Shown here piece by piece: positions 32,023-42,697 of a stretch of 64,000 bases of DNA. Source of the DNA: Portulaca oleracea (lineage: Eukaryota; Streptophyta; Magnoliopsida; Caryophyllales; Portulacaceae); assembly GCA_029582165.1 (NCBI GenBank), contig CM055878.1, positions 1,889,001-1,953,000 of the forward strand, in the 5' to 3' direction. The translations under genes and the position numbers were made by a program. The notes under the pieces are model-generated. The model worked only from the letters and a program-made list of their open reading frames with translations, ran no database searches and had not been told where the DNA came from. Numbering within the stretch: the first letter of the stretch is position 1; the number at the start of each line of letters is the position of its first letter.

Positions 32023-33183
32023 TGTGGACATTTTTCCTCGCCATTCGGGCTTCCGAAAGTCCACGTTGGATTGCAGTGTGATTCGGTGATTTGTGATGGG
32101 GTTTAACCCTTAAAAACTGTTTAAGGAAACCTATCATACATTTCATGAATAATATTTTGTAAATTCACTTTTCCTTTACTTATGCATTTTATGAGTCATT
32201 GAATTAAACCTTTAAGAGTGAATATCCACTTGTTCCAAACTCTTCTAGATTTAACCCAATTTGCTCATTTAAATGTTAGGCTCGGAAGAGAGTGATTTAT
32301 GCAAATATTATTTAGAGATATAAGAAAGAGTACCCTAAAGTTGCTTCGATGTATTGTAAAACCATGTTAACCATAGTTTATGCAATCTTCGATGTGTTTT
32401 GATTTGAAATGGGAGTCGCCACACGACTTTTTAAAGAGAAAAGCCAAGAAAAACTAAAGAGAAAACAAAGAAAGACTCCGCCTGCGAAACCCAAGAATGA
32501 ATTCAAGGGTAAGGCTACGAACTCGAAAAGTAAACTTTAAGAGTTCGCCTCTCACAAAAGGAAAGACTCTACTAAAAGTTTAAAATTGCGCTTTTGATAA
32601 GTTTGGAAGGGAAATGAATGAATACTTTATAGAAATTAATTATTTCATTGAATCATGCAACAAGATTGATACAAGATAAAGAGTACAAACACACATTTAT
32701 TTACAAGGAAGAAAGAGCACTTAAAGCTTACATTGTGACCTTGTGGAAGAAAGCCTTGCCTAGCCTTTAAATGCTTGAAGAATCCTCCTTGATGCCTTTA
32801 GAAACCTCCTCTCCAAGTGCAAATATGGTGATAAAAACGATGGTACAAATGATAAGAAAGAGGGTGAAAGAGGGTAATTAGAAGGCTTCTTTTTGTGGTT
32901 TTGAATGTGTTTAGGCTAGGGTTTTTTGTGGAGTTTAAGATGAATGAGATGTGATGTGTGTTTAGGGTTTTTGTAAGGGTAAAAGATGAAGATTATGAAT
33001 GGATGATAGGATAGAGTAGAGGATGGATAGGATAGGAGATGGATTTGAGATGAAGAATATAATAAGAGATAGAGAGATTGTAAGAGAGATTAGCGAGAGT
33101 GAGTAAAAGAATGAGTAGAGAGGGATAGGTGATGACTGAGTTGGTGAGTGAAGATTGAGTGAGTTTGGCTTAGAGAGGGATGG

Positions 33184-33191
33184 TATTTATA
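33184..33191 (-). promoter_or_regulatory. LTR promoter TATA box (element D, 3' LTR)
   Basis: On the minus strand TATAAATA in 'gcctataaatacc'; identical in the other LTR at 56303-56310. It lies about 100 bp downstream of the G-box palindrome. Confidence 0.65.
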
Positions 33192-33297
33192 GGCTAAGAG
33201 GAGCTTGGAGATTCATGCATGCATAACACTCACCTCGTAGTGTCCAGAGCAATACACTTCACTAGGTAGTAGGGGGCTAACCTTGCATGGACGGTGG

Positions 33298-33319
33298 CAC
33301 GTGGTCAATTGACCACGTG
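33298..33319. promoter_or_regulatory. 22-bp perfect palindrome with two G-boxes in D U3
   Basis: Half-site CACGTGGTCAA followed by its exact complement. Each arm holds CACGTG (plant G-box) and the centre holds TTGAC (W-box core). The 5' LTR copy (about 56415-56438) has lost symmetry. Confidence 0.6.
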
Positions 33320-33373
33320 TGGGCGGAGCCACCACGGCCGACCGGCCACCAGGCTGGGGGGTCGAATCCTTCT

Positions 33374-33393
33374 CGTCCATGCATGCATGGACG
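33374..33393. repeat. 20-bp perfect palindrome in D U3
   Basis: CGTCCATGCATGCATGGACG reads the same on both strands and holds overlapping RY-like CATGCATG words. It is kept in the 5' LTR at about 56497-56516 and at about 57258-57277 in LTR G. Confidence 0.65.
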
Positions 33394-33720
33394 GCGGGGT
33401 GTGAAGTCAACTTGCCTAGGGAACGTGCTGTTCACACTGCACGACAAGTGCAATTATATTTAGCGTTTGTGAGTGTTTTTGAGTGCTTTTGTGAAGGTTT
33501 AACCTCGTGACCTCTGACACTTGCTCTTTGGGCTTGCATGGCTCCACCTTTTTTTATAAAAAAAAATTTACATATAGCTATGAAGAATCACATGTGATCA
33601 TGCATGAGATTTTATGGGAGCAAAATACATGCAAATGCATGTATTTATCAAGCTTCAATTATTTCTTCCGCCTTTATTTTTCATATTATTTATGCGTCAA
33701 AATCCCTGTGTCTACATAGA

Positions 33721-33731
33721 GCCCCCACTTT
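33721..33731 (-). promoter_or_regulatory. Polypurine tract of element D
   Basis: On the minus strand AAAGTGGGGGC precedes the LTR start TGTAGACA by a few bases (ctcta between). This is typical for Tat/Ogre. Confidence 0.8.
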
Positions 33732-35101
33732 GATTGAGTTCGAAGATAGGACGAAAATCAAAGTAGTCTTGATTTGATGGACACCGGTCGAGATATGACT
33801 TTGGAATGCAAAGCCTAGGGATATGACTTTGTGGAGTGCAAAACCTGGGGTGATGCTTGGAAGCGGTGTCCTGCATCGCAGTTGTGGGCGGCATGCGCCT
33901 TTGTCGGGGTGATCTCGAGCAAGAACGATGCTTTACTTGAAATGATCTCGGACGTTTCACGACGTCCTACTCGAAATGGTGTCGGGCGCTGAGGGCGTCC
34001 TACTTGAAGGTGTGGGCTGACACTTGGAAGCTGAGTCCTGTGTCGCGGTTGGCGAACTTGCGCCGATAGGTGATCTTAAACGAGAATGACGCCTTACTTG
34101 TTGAAGAGACTTCATCAGACACGATGCTGGTGGCTCTTGGATGTTGATGTTGATTTTCTAGTCTTTCCCAGTGTCGTTTCCAGTCTTTCCTGATGTCGTT
34201 GTTGATGATTGTTGGCATATTCAATGCCGAAGGACTTCATCGATCGTGATGTCGATGGCCTGGGGGTCGAGACTTCATAAGGCGCGCTGCCGATGGCTGG
34301 GGGATTGGGACTGTATCGAAACTCTGCTGATGGCCCTGGTTGTTGAGACTTCACCGAAACTCTGCTGATGGCTCTGATGCTGATGGGGACTTATGCCGAT
34401 GGGCTATCCCATTTTTTCCTTTCCTTATGATGATGATGATGGTGACAAACTAGACGCGAGGCCAGATGCCAGACTAACCAGACGTGAGGATGGAAGCCGT
34501 TGATGATAGTGATGATGGCAATTCAATTCCAAAGGACTTCATCGATGACGATGTCGATGGCACTTATTTTCCTACAAAACGCACAGTAGTATTTTGTCAG
34601 TTGTGATGAATTTTAATTTTTGGTCCAGAAGACATACCTCGGATTGCGGCGGCATAGCCATTGGGACTTACTTTTCATTTGGGGAGTGGATGCTTTGGTC
34701 TTGAGAAGAACACTTCCTCATCATTGGGCGCATTTTAGTCATGCATGGCCTTGGAAAGTTGCATGCCATTGGGAATGGACAAGGAGGAAGAAGACAAAAG
34801 CTTATCTTTTCAAGGCCGACCGACCACCAACTCAAGAAGGAATCTTTTGGCTCGTACTACTCAACTTTTCCAGGCCATGCAGGAGACTATTCAACGCAAT
34901 TATTGTAGATGGTCTTGTAGGCCGATCAGCCTCCAATTGGGGCCAATGATGAGCTGACAAGTGGCTGCAGGGGCCACCCAACTTGCCTATAAATGGAGCT
35001 TGCACCTCAGCATATTTCATCACCTAAAATCGGAGCTCTCCCTTTGCTTTATTCTTTCTCTAGAAAAACTTTTGGGTGTTTTTGAGTTTTGTTGCAAGAA
35101 G
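33732..35101. other. D noncoding region between PPT and first antisense gene
   Basis: No gene. Imperfect short repeats occur: ggacttcatcgat with gatgtcgatggc (about 34227-34260 and 34528-34562), and gaaactctgctgatggc (about 34317 and 34354). The last ~200 bp form the promoter of the antisense gene. Confidence 0.55.
34988..34994 (+). promoter_or_regulatory. TATA box of D antisense gene 1
   Basis: TATAAAT in 'gcctataaatgg', 114 bp upstream of the ATG at 35102, on the plus strand. It belongs to the antisense gene, not to the LTR promoter. Confidence 0.6.
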
Positions 35102-37622
35102 ATGAATCTCTTTCGGCACGGACGTAGACGTGTTACTTAACCGGCGATTCAAGAGCGTCCTTATGTGAGGACGGTGCAGCGAGAATATCCTAACAGTGAT
35201 TTTACTCCAGCTCAGTTGGTCTTCCATCAGGATGAGCACGCATGGTTCTTTCGTTCCCATTACTCGGTATGCATCTCCTAACTCGCATAGCATGTTTCAT
35301 TTTTGCAAACGTTTTGCAAACGTTTTGCATGCTATTTGTTGTGGTACTTTAAGTTGAATTTTAAAGAAACCTTAGTTACTCTGAATTTTGCTTGAAGTAC
35401 TTTACACCTTAGGCTCTTCTATTGACATGTTGTAGGAGGGCTCCTTTAAGGCGTGTGGGAGTATACAGGGCGTAATAGCCTTATCCTTCCATGCGAAAGT
35501 GGGTGCATTCTATTCAGACACTGTGAGGAACGTGAGCTTTGGCCGTTTCCTAGACTGCTTGTGGGCATGGAAGGTTTGCAGCAAGAGACCCTATAGTCGG
35601 GCTATCGTGGAGCGTTTCTGGGATACTACTAATTCATTCCACTTTCCCGTTGGCGAGATGATGCTCACTCCTTTCGACTTTGTGATGATTACTAGCCTTA
35701 GCTGGGGTGGCCAGTTGTTGGATTTTCGGGGAGATGTCGACCCTCGTGTTCACGCGCTTTTGCAACTTGTTACCGTGTTAGCGGGGCGAGTCGGTGTTCT
35801 GCGGTACACGCATCTGGCGGCAGTCATAAAAAGCGCAGGGTTTAAGAGCCTCCCCACTTTTCAACGTCAGTTTATTGTGTTGGTGCACTTCATCAATGCG
35901 ACTATCTTTGCGAACCGTGGAGACACGATCTCCTGGGCGCATCACCTCCTGGATTATGGCGGGGTGAGATCTTTCAATTGGGTAGCTGCTGCTTACGCCC
36001 ATTTGGTGAGGGGAATACGGGTTTCCTGCCGGCCTACTGGTTGCGACACAGTGGGGCGTACAAGAGCAGCGGAATCCAAGCAACTCAACCTGGGGAGCAG
36101 TCTTTGGCGAGTCTTGGAGGTATGCTCCAAGATCTTTTCTTCTTAGAAATTTGTGGTCTGCAAATTCCTTCTTTATACTAAGAACTTCCCCTGACGTGCA
36201 GGTATGGGTTTTAGCCTATTTCCTTCCGCAGTTGGTGGAAACAACAATGGCGATTTGCGTGTCCCGACAATTCGGCGATAGGCGGAAACATCAGGCTATC
36301 GTTGGCCAAAATATCATTTTAAAGACTTGAATGGCCTTGGGAGAATTATCGATAACCTCTGACCGGTATGTCTCGTTTTTTCTCCTTAATCCTTTTCTTT
36401 GAGCTGTTTATGACAACGATCTTTGCAGGAGGATTTCGTCCGGTTTCCATGGAACGGATATGGTTCAGAGGGGCTTCATTTTGACATTCGCCTTGCAAGG
36501 GAAGCGAGCGAGCGCCGCTTGCTATTGGAAGGTCCTTTCTGGTCTTGCATTCTACTTGGGGGATCGATTCTTTTTTCAGCATACCGGAGATGGCCTCCAA
36601 GAGTACCATGGATCCTCCTGAGCTTATCTTTGATAGCAAAGCCTTGGAAAAAGGTGAAATAGCACGACTATGGACCAGTAAACCAACGGTCAATTTCATT
36701 GTGCCTACAGACAACTTGGAAGAGGCGACTCTTCAGCACAGCGGACGCCTTGCTTTTGCTCAGGTACCATTTCTCCAATTCTTACATTAACACTGTGGAC
36801 TTCTGGCGCTTAAAAATCTCCTCTTTCTATAGCTGGGATGATATTATGATCCTCTTCTGGACCAGCATGCAGAGGAACCTAAATGAGCTGAGGGTGAAGA
36901 TATTCTGTTTGGATTTATCCCGCTTATGCCCAATGACCATGAAGTTTTGCAGTTCTTCGATTCAAACCCAGTAAGTCACACACTTGACAAATCCTTATCA
37001 TGTAGCATTGATTCTCATTGACCCTTTCCTTGTGCAGCAAGCATACGCTCATATATGCGTTCTATTAAGGGAAAGCATCACGGCCCGGGAGTTTATTGAT
37101 AAGAACTTCGAGAATGACCAGTATCGGGGTCCTAGGATGGCTGTCGCTGATGAAGATAATGAAGGTCATTCCCATCTGAGCTTGCCACGTTCTGGGAGCT
37201 CATCAAGACGTCCTCCTCGCCATTCTTCAACAGGAGAAACAGGTAGCAGAAGTTTTCATGGAGATCCAGGGGCAGGACTATCTAGGTGCAGGGATCAAGA
37301 TCTGATGAGTGTGCCCCGCGATCCCAATGCTAGTTCCTCGAGACGAAGGTCTCCTGGCATCCTGGAGTTCATGGTGGAAGATTGTTCGAAATCTAGTGGA
37401 TTCCGAGGTTCAATGGATAAAGTACCATGCTCAATCCATTGTTCCTTACGGTTAGCCCTCTCGCTTTAGCCAGGACTATCGAGATTCTGGTCGTTGTGGC
37501 ATGCCTTCCAGCCAATTCTTGCCCGGTCCTTCTGGTACTCAGGACGAATCTGAGTCGGGTTCCTTTGCTGACGCAGCGTTCAGGAGCTTGTTTGGTAGTG
37601 GTAGCTCCGGCGAGAACTACTA
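35102..37622 (+). pseudogene. Antisense gene 1 of element D: plant-mobile-domain-like protein, multi-exon
   Basis: Exon 1 is 35102-35266 (donor TCG/GTATGC). Exon 2 is 35436-36119 (acceptor TTGTAG, donor GGAG/GTATGC). Exon 3 starts at 36202 (acceptor GTGCAG). Further exons start near 36429 (TTTGCAG), 36831 (CTATAG) and 37039 (GTGCAG). Exons 1-3 join in phase 0. Exon 2 has the plant mobile domain pattern: RAIVERFWDTTNSFHFPVGE, then LTPFDFVMITSLSWGG, then exon 3 VWVLAYF. The tail is Ser/Arg-rich, ending near 37622, with AATAAA at 37686. Breaks: stop at codon 13 and a frameshift in exon 3. Such antisense ORFs are known in Tat/Ogre elements; PMD proteins also include host MAIN/MAIL factors. Function here is unknown. 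Confidence 0.72.
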
Positions 37623-37821
37623 GGCATTGCAACAAGGCTTCCCCTTTACTTGATTTTTTTATGCGATGTAAAAGAAATGTCATGTAATAAAGAAACGCGC
37701 AGTTAATGAAAATGCAATCAGACAGACTCTATTATATGATTTTGACTCTCTAACGATGCGACATGCAAGCTCCCCATTTTATTTATTTTAGGTCAACCTC
37801 TGACTATTTACATTAAAGAAA
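37623..37821 (+). other. 3' flank of antisense gene 1
   Basis: It holds AATAAA at 37686-37691, a likely polyadenylation signal, then AT-rich sequence leading into the duplicated promoter block. No gene. Confidence 0.5.
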
Positions 37822-38141
37822 TAAACTGAATAATATATAAAAGAAACTACACTTAATACAATTTCTAAACTAGAGGGAAAATAAAATTACATTTTTACAG
37901 AAAAGAAGATAAAAGAACAATATTATACAAAACACGTAGCAAACCGCGTTGCCTATATAGGTATATGTACGTAGGGGTGTGAACTCACAAAACGGGCTCA
38001 TCCCCCTTGCCTGGTGGCCGACCGGCCTTCACACGGTGACAGCCACCGTGGTTCATCCGATTGCGTGTTGCCGGAGATTGTGTACATCCCCTTCAATCTG
38101 ATTGAGCAGCCGTGTACTGGGCAGAACCAGGGCTATATAAG
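37822..38141 (+). repeat. 320-bp direct repeat, left copy: promoter region of D antisense gene 2
   Basis: It matches 42313-42631 with about six differences and one indel. It ends at CTATATAAG (TATA box 38134-38140), immediately before copia F. Here the TATA box is orphaned: F follows it, not the gene. It contains GCCTGGTGGCCGACCGGCC at 38009-38027. Confidence 0.9.
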
Positions 38142-39177
38142 TGTTAGAACGCCTCAAGGACGTTGATAAGCTCAGGCTAAAGGACCTTGGCACTGAATCA
38201 GTTTTGAATGAAAGCCAAAATTCGAATGGCTAGAAATGATATGATACGCATAGAAAGATTCACATCTTATTCTATAATTATAGAATCCTCCTCTGTGCAA
38301 AGGACATTGGCCTATGCAGGATCAAGGAAGTTTGCCTTACCAGCAGCAAGGACATTCAGCAAAGACAGGAAGGATGATTATCACTAACAACAAGGAATAC
38401 GTTCTGATGTGAAAGACTAAAAGGAGCAAAAAACAAACAGGGAAGTTATAAGGAATATATTCTGGAAAGATTTGGATTTTATTCCTTTCTTGATTAGATT
38501 AATTAATTGTTATCTTCTTATTTCAGGAAAGAACTAATCAAAAGCCTTGGAGAGAGATATGATTTCCAGAATCAAACATCAATATAGAAACTGCCATCTA
38601 AGGAAGTTATCAAGGATGGAAGGAAGAAAAGCATCTGATTTACACGCTTCTTCAACGGCTCCTTGCGACCAAACAGCAACATAAATAGAAGACTTGGAAG
38701 ATGAAAGAGATTAACGATTCCACGGAGGAAATCAGGTGATCGAAATAGAAATAGTGTTTTCTATTTTGTGTTCTTGCGAGTTTTTGTGTTTGTGAGAAGT
38801 TGAGTGTAATCAATCCTTAATGGATTTAGGGTTAATTGATACTTGTAAAATCGATTCCTAGACGGACTTAGGATCGATTGAGTTTAAACACCAAAGGGTG
38901 ATTTTGGTGGGTGTTGCTATTCATAAAATAAGAAGCGTCCTCTGCAAGGCGCTCAGTTCTGTGTACAACCTAAGGACATTCATCTCAGGTTGTATTACTT
39001 CATTCTGTTTCAATATAATAAAGGAAGCTATTCAATATACGCCTATTGTCCTTTATCTTATTCCTCCATTATATTGAATCTTAATCTAGTTAGATTAAGA
39101 ACCTACCATCCTTTATAAGTGATCATTTGTGCAGAACATTTTCATAACCCTATTCACCCCCCTCTAGGGTTCTTTCA
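38142..39177 (+). mobile_element. Element F 5' LTR
   Basis: 1036 bp, TGTTAGAACGCC ... GGGTTCTTTCA. It matches 41295-42312 with a few percent differences and a small indel near 38556. Confidence 0.9.
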
Positions 39178-39179
39178 AT

Positions 39180-39192
39180 TGGTATCAGAGCC
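39180..39192 (+). promoter_or_regulatory. Primer-binding site, tRNA-Met type (element F)
   Basis: TGGTATCAGAGCC, two bases after the LTR end, the standard plant copia PBS (initiator tRNA-Met). Confidence 0.9.
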
Positions 39193-39237
39193 TGGTCCAC
39201 TGAAGATTTAGAGACTAACCGCTCTGTGGTAAAGATC

Positions 39238-40939
39238 ATGGCTGCGATCGAAGATGGTGATATAGGGCAAGGACATTGCTTAAACAGTCCTCCTTTATTC
39301 AGAGGATCAAACTTTGCACACTGGAAGAAGCGTATGAGGACATTCATCATGGATCAAGACTATGACCTTTGGGACATAACTGAGAATGGAGACTTTGTCC
39401 CCATGATCACTGTTAGAGAAATCACGAAACCCAAAGATACATCCAAGTATTCTGCCAAAGAAGCAGAAAAGGCGGATAAAAATGTTAAAGCATTACATAT
39501 CCTTTACTGTGGACTTGATTCTAATGAGTTCGAATTTATCTCTGGTTGTGATACAACAAAATAGGTGTTGGATACCTTAGTGACCACATATGAAGGAACG
39601 AGCCAAGTTCAAAGAATAAGGCGTGACAATTATGTCAAGCACTATGAATCCTTCAAAATGAAGAATGGAGAATCCATCAAGGACATGTACAAATGATTCA
39701 ATGTCATAGTCAGCAATCTCAAGTCCTTGGGGAAATCCTACTCCAATGAAGAAGAAGTTCACAAGGTCTTCAGATGTCTTCCAAGAAAGAAATGGGAATC
39801 AAAGGTCACTATAATAGAGGAAGTTCACGATGTTGAAACCCTCCAATTAGATGACCTCATTGGAAAGCTTCTTGCTCACAAAATGCGTCTCCAGGAAGAG
39901 CAAAATGAAAAGGAAGAAGTAGCCCGTAAGGATATCTATAGTCCAAACAAGAATGATAAGGACCAGATCTTGGCCTTGATGGCCAAGGAACTCAAGGAAT
40001 CGTGCAAGAAAAGTCATACCTCCACAGGACCTTCATCCAAACGAATCAACCAAAGAGGTAATGACTCATCAAATAATAGAATTAACTCACTCTCTTGTTT
40101 TTTTTATTTTTTGTGGTAACCTAGATCACTTGATCAAGGATTGTCCCTACCATAAAAAGAACAAAGAAAAGAGAAATCACATGGCCTTGATGGCCACTTG
40201 GAGTGATGACGAGGAAACTACTAGTCATTGCATCATGAGAAAAGACACCAACGATGTAGAGGAAGTTGGTGCAGCCAATGATGACTATCCAGACAGTGAC
40301 AAGGATGAATCAAGGTAGGTAACATTTGATGATCTCCTCACTTATCTTAAAAAGTACTTGGGAAAATGCCTTTTAAAGTTTGCAGGACAGGAAACCAAGC
40401 ATTTAAATGAGATTAGGTCACTCAAAGAAACCAACAAAGGCATGAAAGAGTCCAATGAGAAATTGGAGAAATTATGTGAAGGGCTTACCTCCAGGGTCGA
40501 CATTCTCAAAGCTGAAATATTAGAACTCAATGCCAACCTTAATGATTGTCACAAGTCTCTGGCTAAGGCAACCAAGCAACAAGAAAACCTTGGAAAGTGG
40601 CATAACAGTTCATCCCCTGTTAAGGAGCGAAACTTTCGTCAAGGATATTTTGTCTCGCAAGGACCAGCCATCAGAACTAGGCACCAAGGACGACACAAGG
40701 ACCTTAATGAGCAGTACCAAGGCTACAGATTTCACTCATGGCATCAAGAACGACACAATTATCTTGGGACAAGATATCAAGGTCATTCATCTCTTCCCAA
40801 AAGCAAATATGGTAAATCTCACTACTTCAACCATTATCGTTCTAAAATTATACAAGTTTGGGTTCAAAAGGAAGAAGGTCTCCTAACATGGTTGTTACTA
40901 GTAGTCAAAAACCTAAATTTAATGTCAATTACGGTTTGA
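39238..40939 (+). pseudogene. gag: Copia Gag-like protein of element F
   Basis: Starts MAAIEDGDIGQGH, then PLFRGSNFAHWKKRM, the typical copia gag entry, and EVHKVFRCLPRKKWESKV. In-frame stops are at 39562 (TAG) and 39694 (TGA). A frame change in a T-run near 40105 splits the zinc knuckle, leaving CGNLDHLIKDC in the second frame; a stop follows at 40316. A Lys/Glu/Leu coiled-coil stretch (about 40375-40590) and a His/Gln/Arg-rich tail end at 40939. No protease DTGA, no integrase HHCC, no YVDD is found before the 3' LTR. Confidence 0.85.
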
Positions 40940-41280
40940 GGAAGGGTGTCTAAAGTTTTGCAGGTATAGTTAGCATCCAGGAGAGTGGATACTTAAGAGA
41001 ACTTGGAGCACTCAAGGACATTACTTACATCAGCAATAAGAACCCCTCAAGGATCTTGTCAGACCTATGATCAAGGACCTTGATAAATGGATCTACTCAA
41101 ATAGCAATATTATTTTTATGGCACATATTGAGGCGGAGCACCCTCTCTTAGAACTAACAAGTTTATTGAGTCTTACAGGTTATTGGAAATGGTTACAATA
41201 TTAAGGGGGAGCTCTCTATAGACTTTTTGATAAAAGCATAAAAGGGGAAGAAGTGCTACAAATGAATTTTGCCTTTCATC
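40940..41280 (+). other. Remnant between F gag and PPT
   Basis: About 340 bp with no recognisable domain, where pol would be in an autonomous copia element. Confidence 0.6.
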
Positions 41281-41294
41281 AAAAAGGGGGAGAT
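41281..41294 (+). promoter_or_regulatory. Polypurine tract of element F
   Basis: AAAAAGGGGGAGAT directly before the 3' LTR start TGTTAG. Confidence 0.85.
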
Positions 41295-42312
41295 TGTTAG
41301 AAACCCTCAAGGACGTTGATAAACTCAGGCTCAAGGACCTTGGCACTGAATCAGTTTTGAATGAAAGACAAAATTCGAATGGCTAGAAAAGATATGATAC
41401 GCATAGAAAGATTCACATCTTATTCTATGATTATAGAATCCTCCTCTGTGCAAAGGACATTGGCCTATGCAGGATCAAGGAAGTTTGCCTTACCAGCAGC
41501 AAGGACATTCAGCAAAGACAGGAAGGACGATTATCACCAACAGCAAGGAATACGTTCTGATGTGAAAGACTAAAAGGAGCGAAAAACAAACAGGGAAGTT
41601 ATAAGGAATATGTTCTGGAAAGATTTGGATTTTATTCCTTTCCTGATTAGATTAATTAATTGTTATCTTCTTATTTCAGGAAAGAACTAATTAACAGCCT
41701 TGGATTTCCAGAATCAAACATCAATATGGAAACTGCCATCTAAGGAAGTTATCAAGGATGGAAGGAAGAAAAGCATCTGATTTGGACGATTCTTCAACGG
41801 CTCCTTGCGACCAAACAGCATCATAAATAGAAGACTTGGAAGATGAAAGAGATTAACGATTCCACGGAAGAAATCGGGTGTTCGAAATAGAAATAGTGTT
41901 TTCTATTTTGTGTTCTTGTGAGTTTTTGTGTTTGTGAGAAGTTGAGTGTAATCAATCCTTAATGGATTTAGGGTTTATTGATACTTGTAAAATCGATTCC
42001 TAGACGGACTTAGGATCGATTGAGTTTAAACACCAAAGGGTGATTTTGGTGGGTGTTGGTATTCATAAAATAAGAAGCGCCCTCTACAAGGCGCTCAGTT
42101 CTGTGTACAACCTAAGGACATTCATCTCAGGTTGTATTACTTCATTCTGTTTCAATATCATAAAGGAAGCTGTTCAATATACGCCTATTGTCCTTTATCT
42201 TATTCCTTCATTATATTGAATCTTAATCTAGTTAGATTAAGAACCTAAAGTCCTTTATAAGTGATCATTTGTGTAGAAAATTTTCATAACCCTATTCACC
42301 CCCCTCTAGGGT
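41295..42312 (+). mobile_element. Element F 3' LTR, lacking its last bases
   Basis: Same order as the 5' LTR up to CCCCTCTAGGGTT, where the 5' copy continues CTTTCA. The missing CA end marks a break-and-join with the duplicated D block. Confidence 0.88.
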
Positions 42313-42631
42313 TAAACTGAATAATATATAAAAGAAATTACACTTAATACAATTTCTAAACTAGAGGGAAAATAAAATTACATTTTTATACAAAAGAAGA
42401 AAAAGAACAATATTATACAAAACACGTAGCAAACCGCGTTGCCTATATAGGTATATGTACGTAGGGGTGTGAACTTACAAAACGGGCTCATCCCCCTTGC
42501 CTGGTGGCCGACCGGCCTTCACACGGTGACAGCCACCGTGGTTCATCCGATTGCGTGTTGCCGGAGATTGTGTACATCCCCTTCAATCTGATTGAGCAGC
42601 CGTGTACTGGGCAGAACCGGGGCTATATAAG
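42313..42631 (+). repeat. 320-bp direct repeat, right copy: working-position promoter of antisense gene 2
   Basis: Copy of 37822-38141. Its TATATAA (42624-42630) lies 68 bp upstream of ATG 42698, so this copy restores promoter-gene spacing. Confidence 0.9.
42624..42630 (+). promoter_or_regulatory. TATA box of D antisense gene 2
   Basis: TATATAA in 'ggctatataagc', with the start codon 68 bp downstream in good context (CTTCAACCATGGC). Confidence 0.65.
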
Positions 42632-42697
42632 CATGCTTTGCCATTGAGACTTCATCACATTCTCGTCCTCTCTCAATCCTTCTTTCTTGCTTCAACC

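Larger units (their letters stand above)
32023..33716 (-). mobile_element. Element D 3' LTR (minus orientation)
   Basis: 1694 bp, plus-strand TGTGGACA ... GTCTACA. U3 holds two long palindromes (33298-33319, 33374-33393) upstream of TATAAATA (33191-33184, minus). Confidence 0.92.
38142..42312 (+). mobile_element. Element F: non-autonomous Ty1/copia element inserted in D
   Basis: 5' LTR, tRNA-Met-type PBS, gag-like gene, no protease, integrase, RT or RNase H, PPT, 3' LTR. Total 4.17 kb. Instead of a 5-bp TSD it is flanked by a ~320-bp direct repeat, and the last 6 bases of the 3' LTR are absent. It lies on the plus strand, opposite to D pol. Confidence 0.9.

Noticed and set aside
34620..34949. 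Plus-strand frame upstream of antisense gene 1
   Set aside because: It lies upstream of the TATA box at 34988 and shows no domain; overlapping frames are equally open.
35102..37622. Antisense gene 1 as an ordinary host gene
   Set aside because: It lies between the D PPT and D pol, well inside perfect TSDs, has a stop at codon 13 and a frameshift, and antisense genes at this site are known for Tat/Ogre elements.
37686..37691. Treating D as two separate elements split at 37.7-42.6 kb
   Set aside because: The 320-bp repeat and copia F explain the interruption. LTRs, PBS, PPT and TSD all fit one element from 32023 to 56825.
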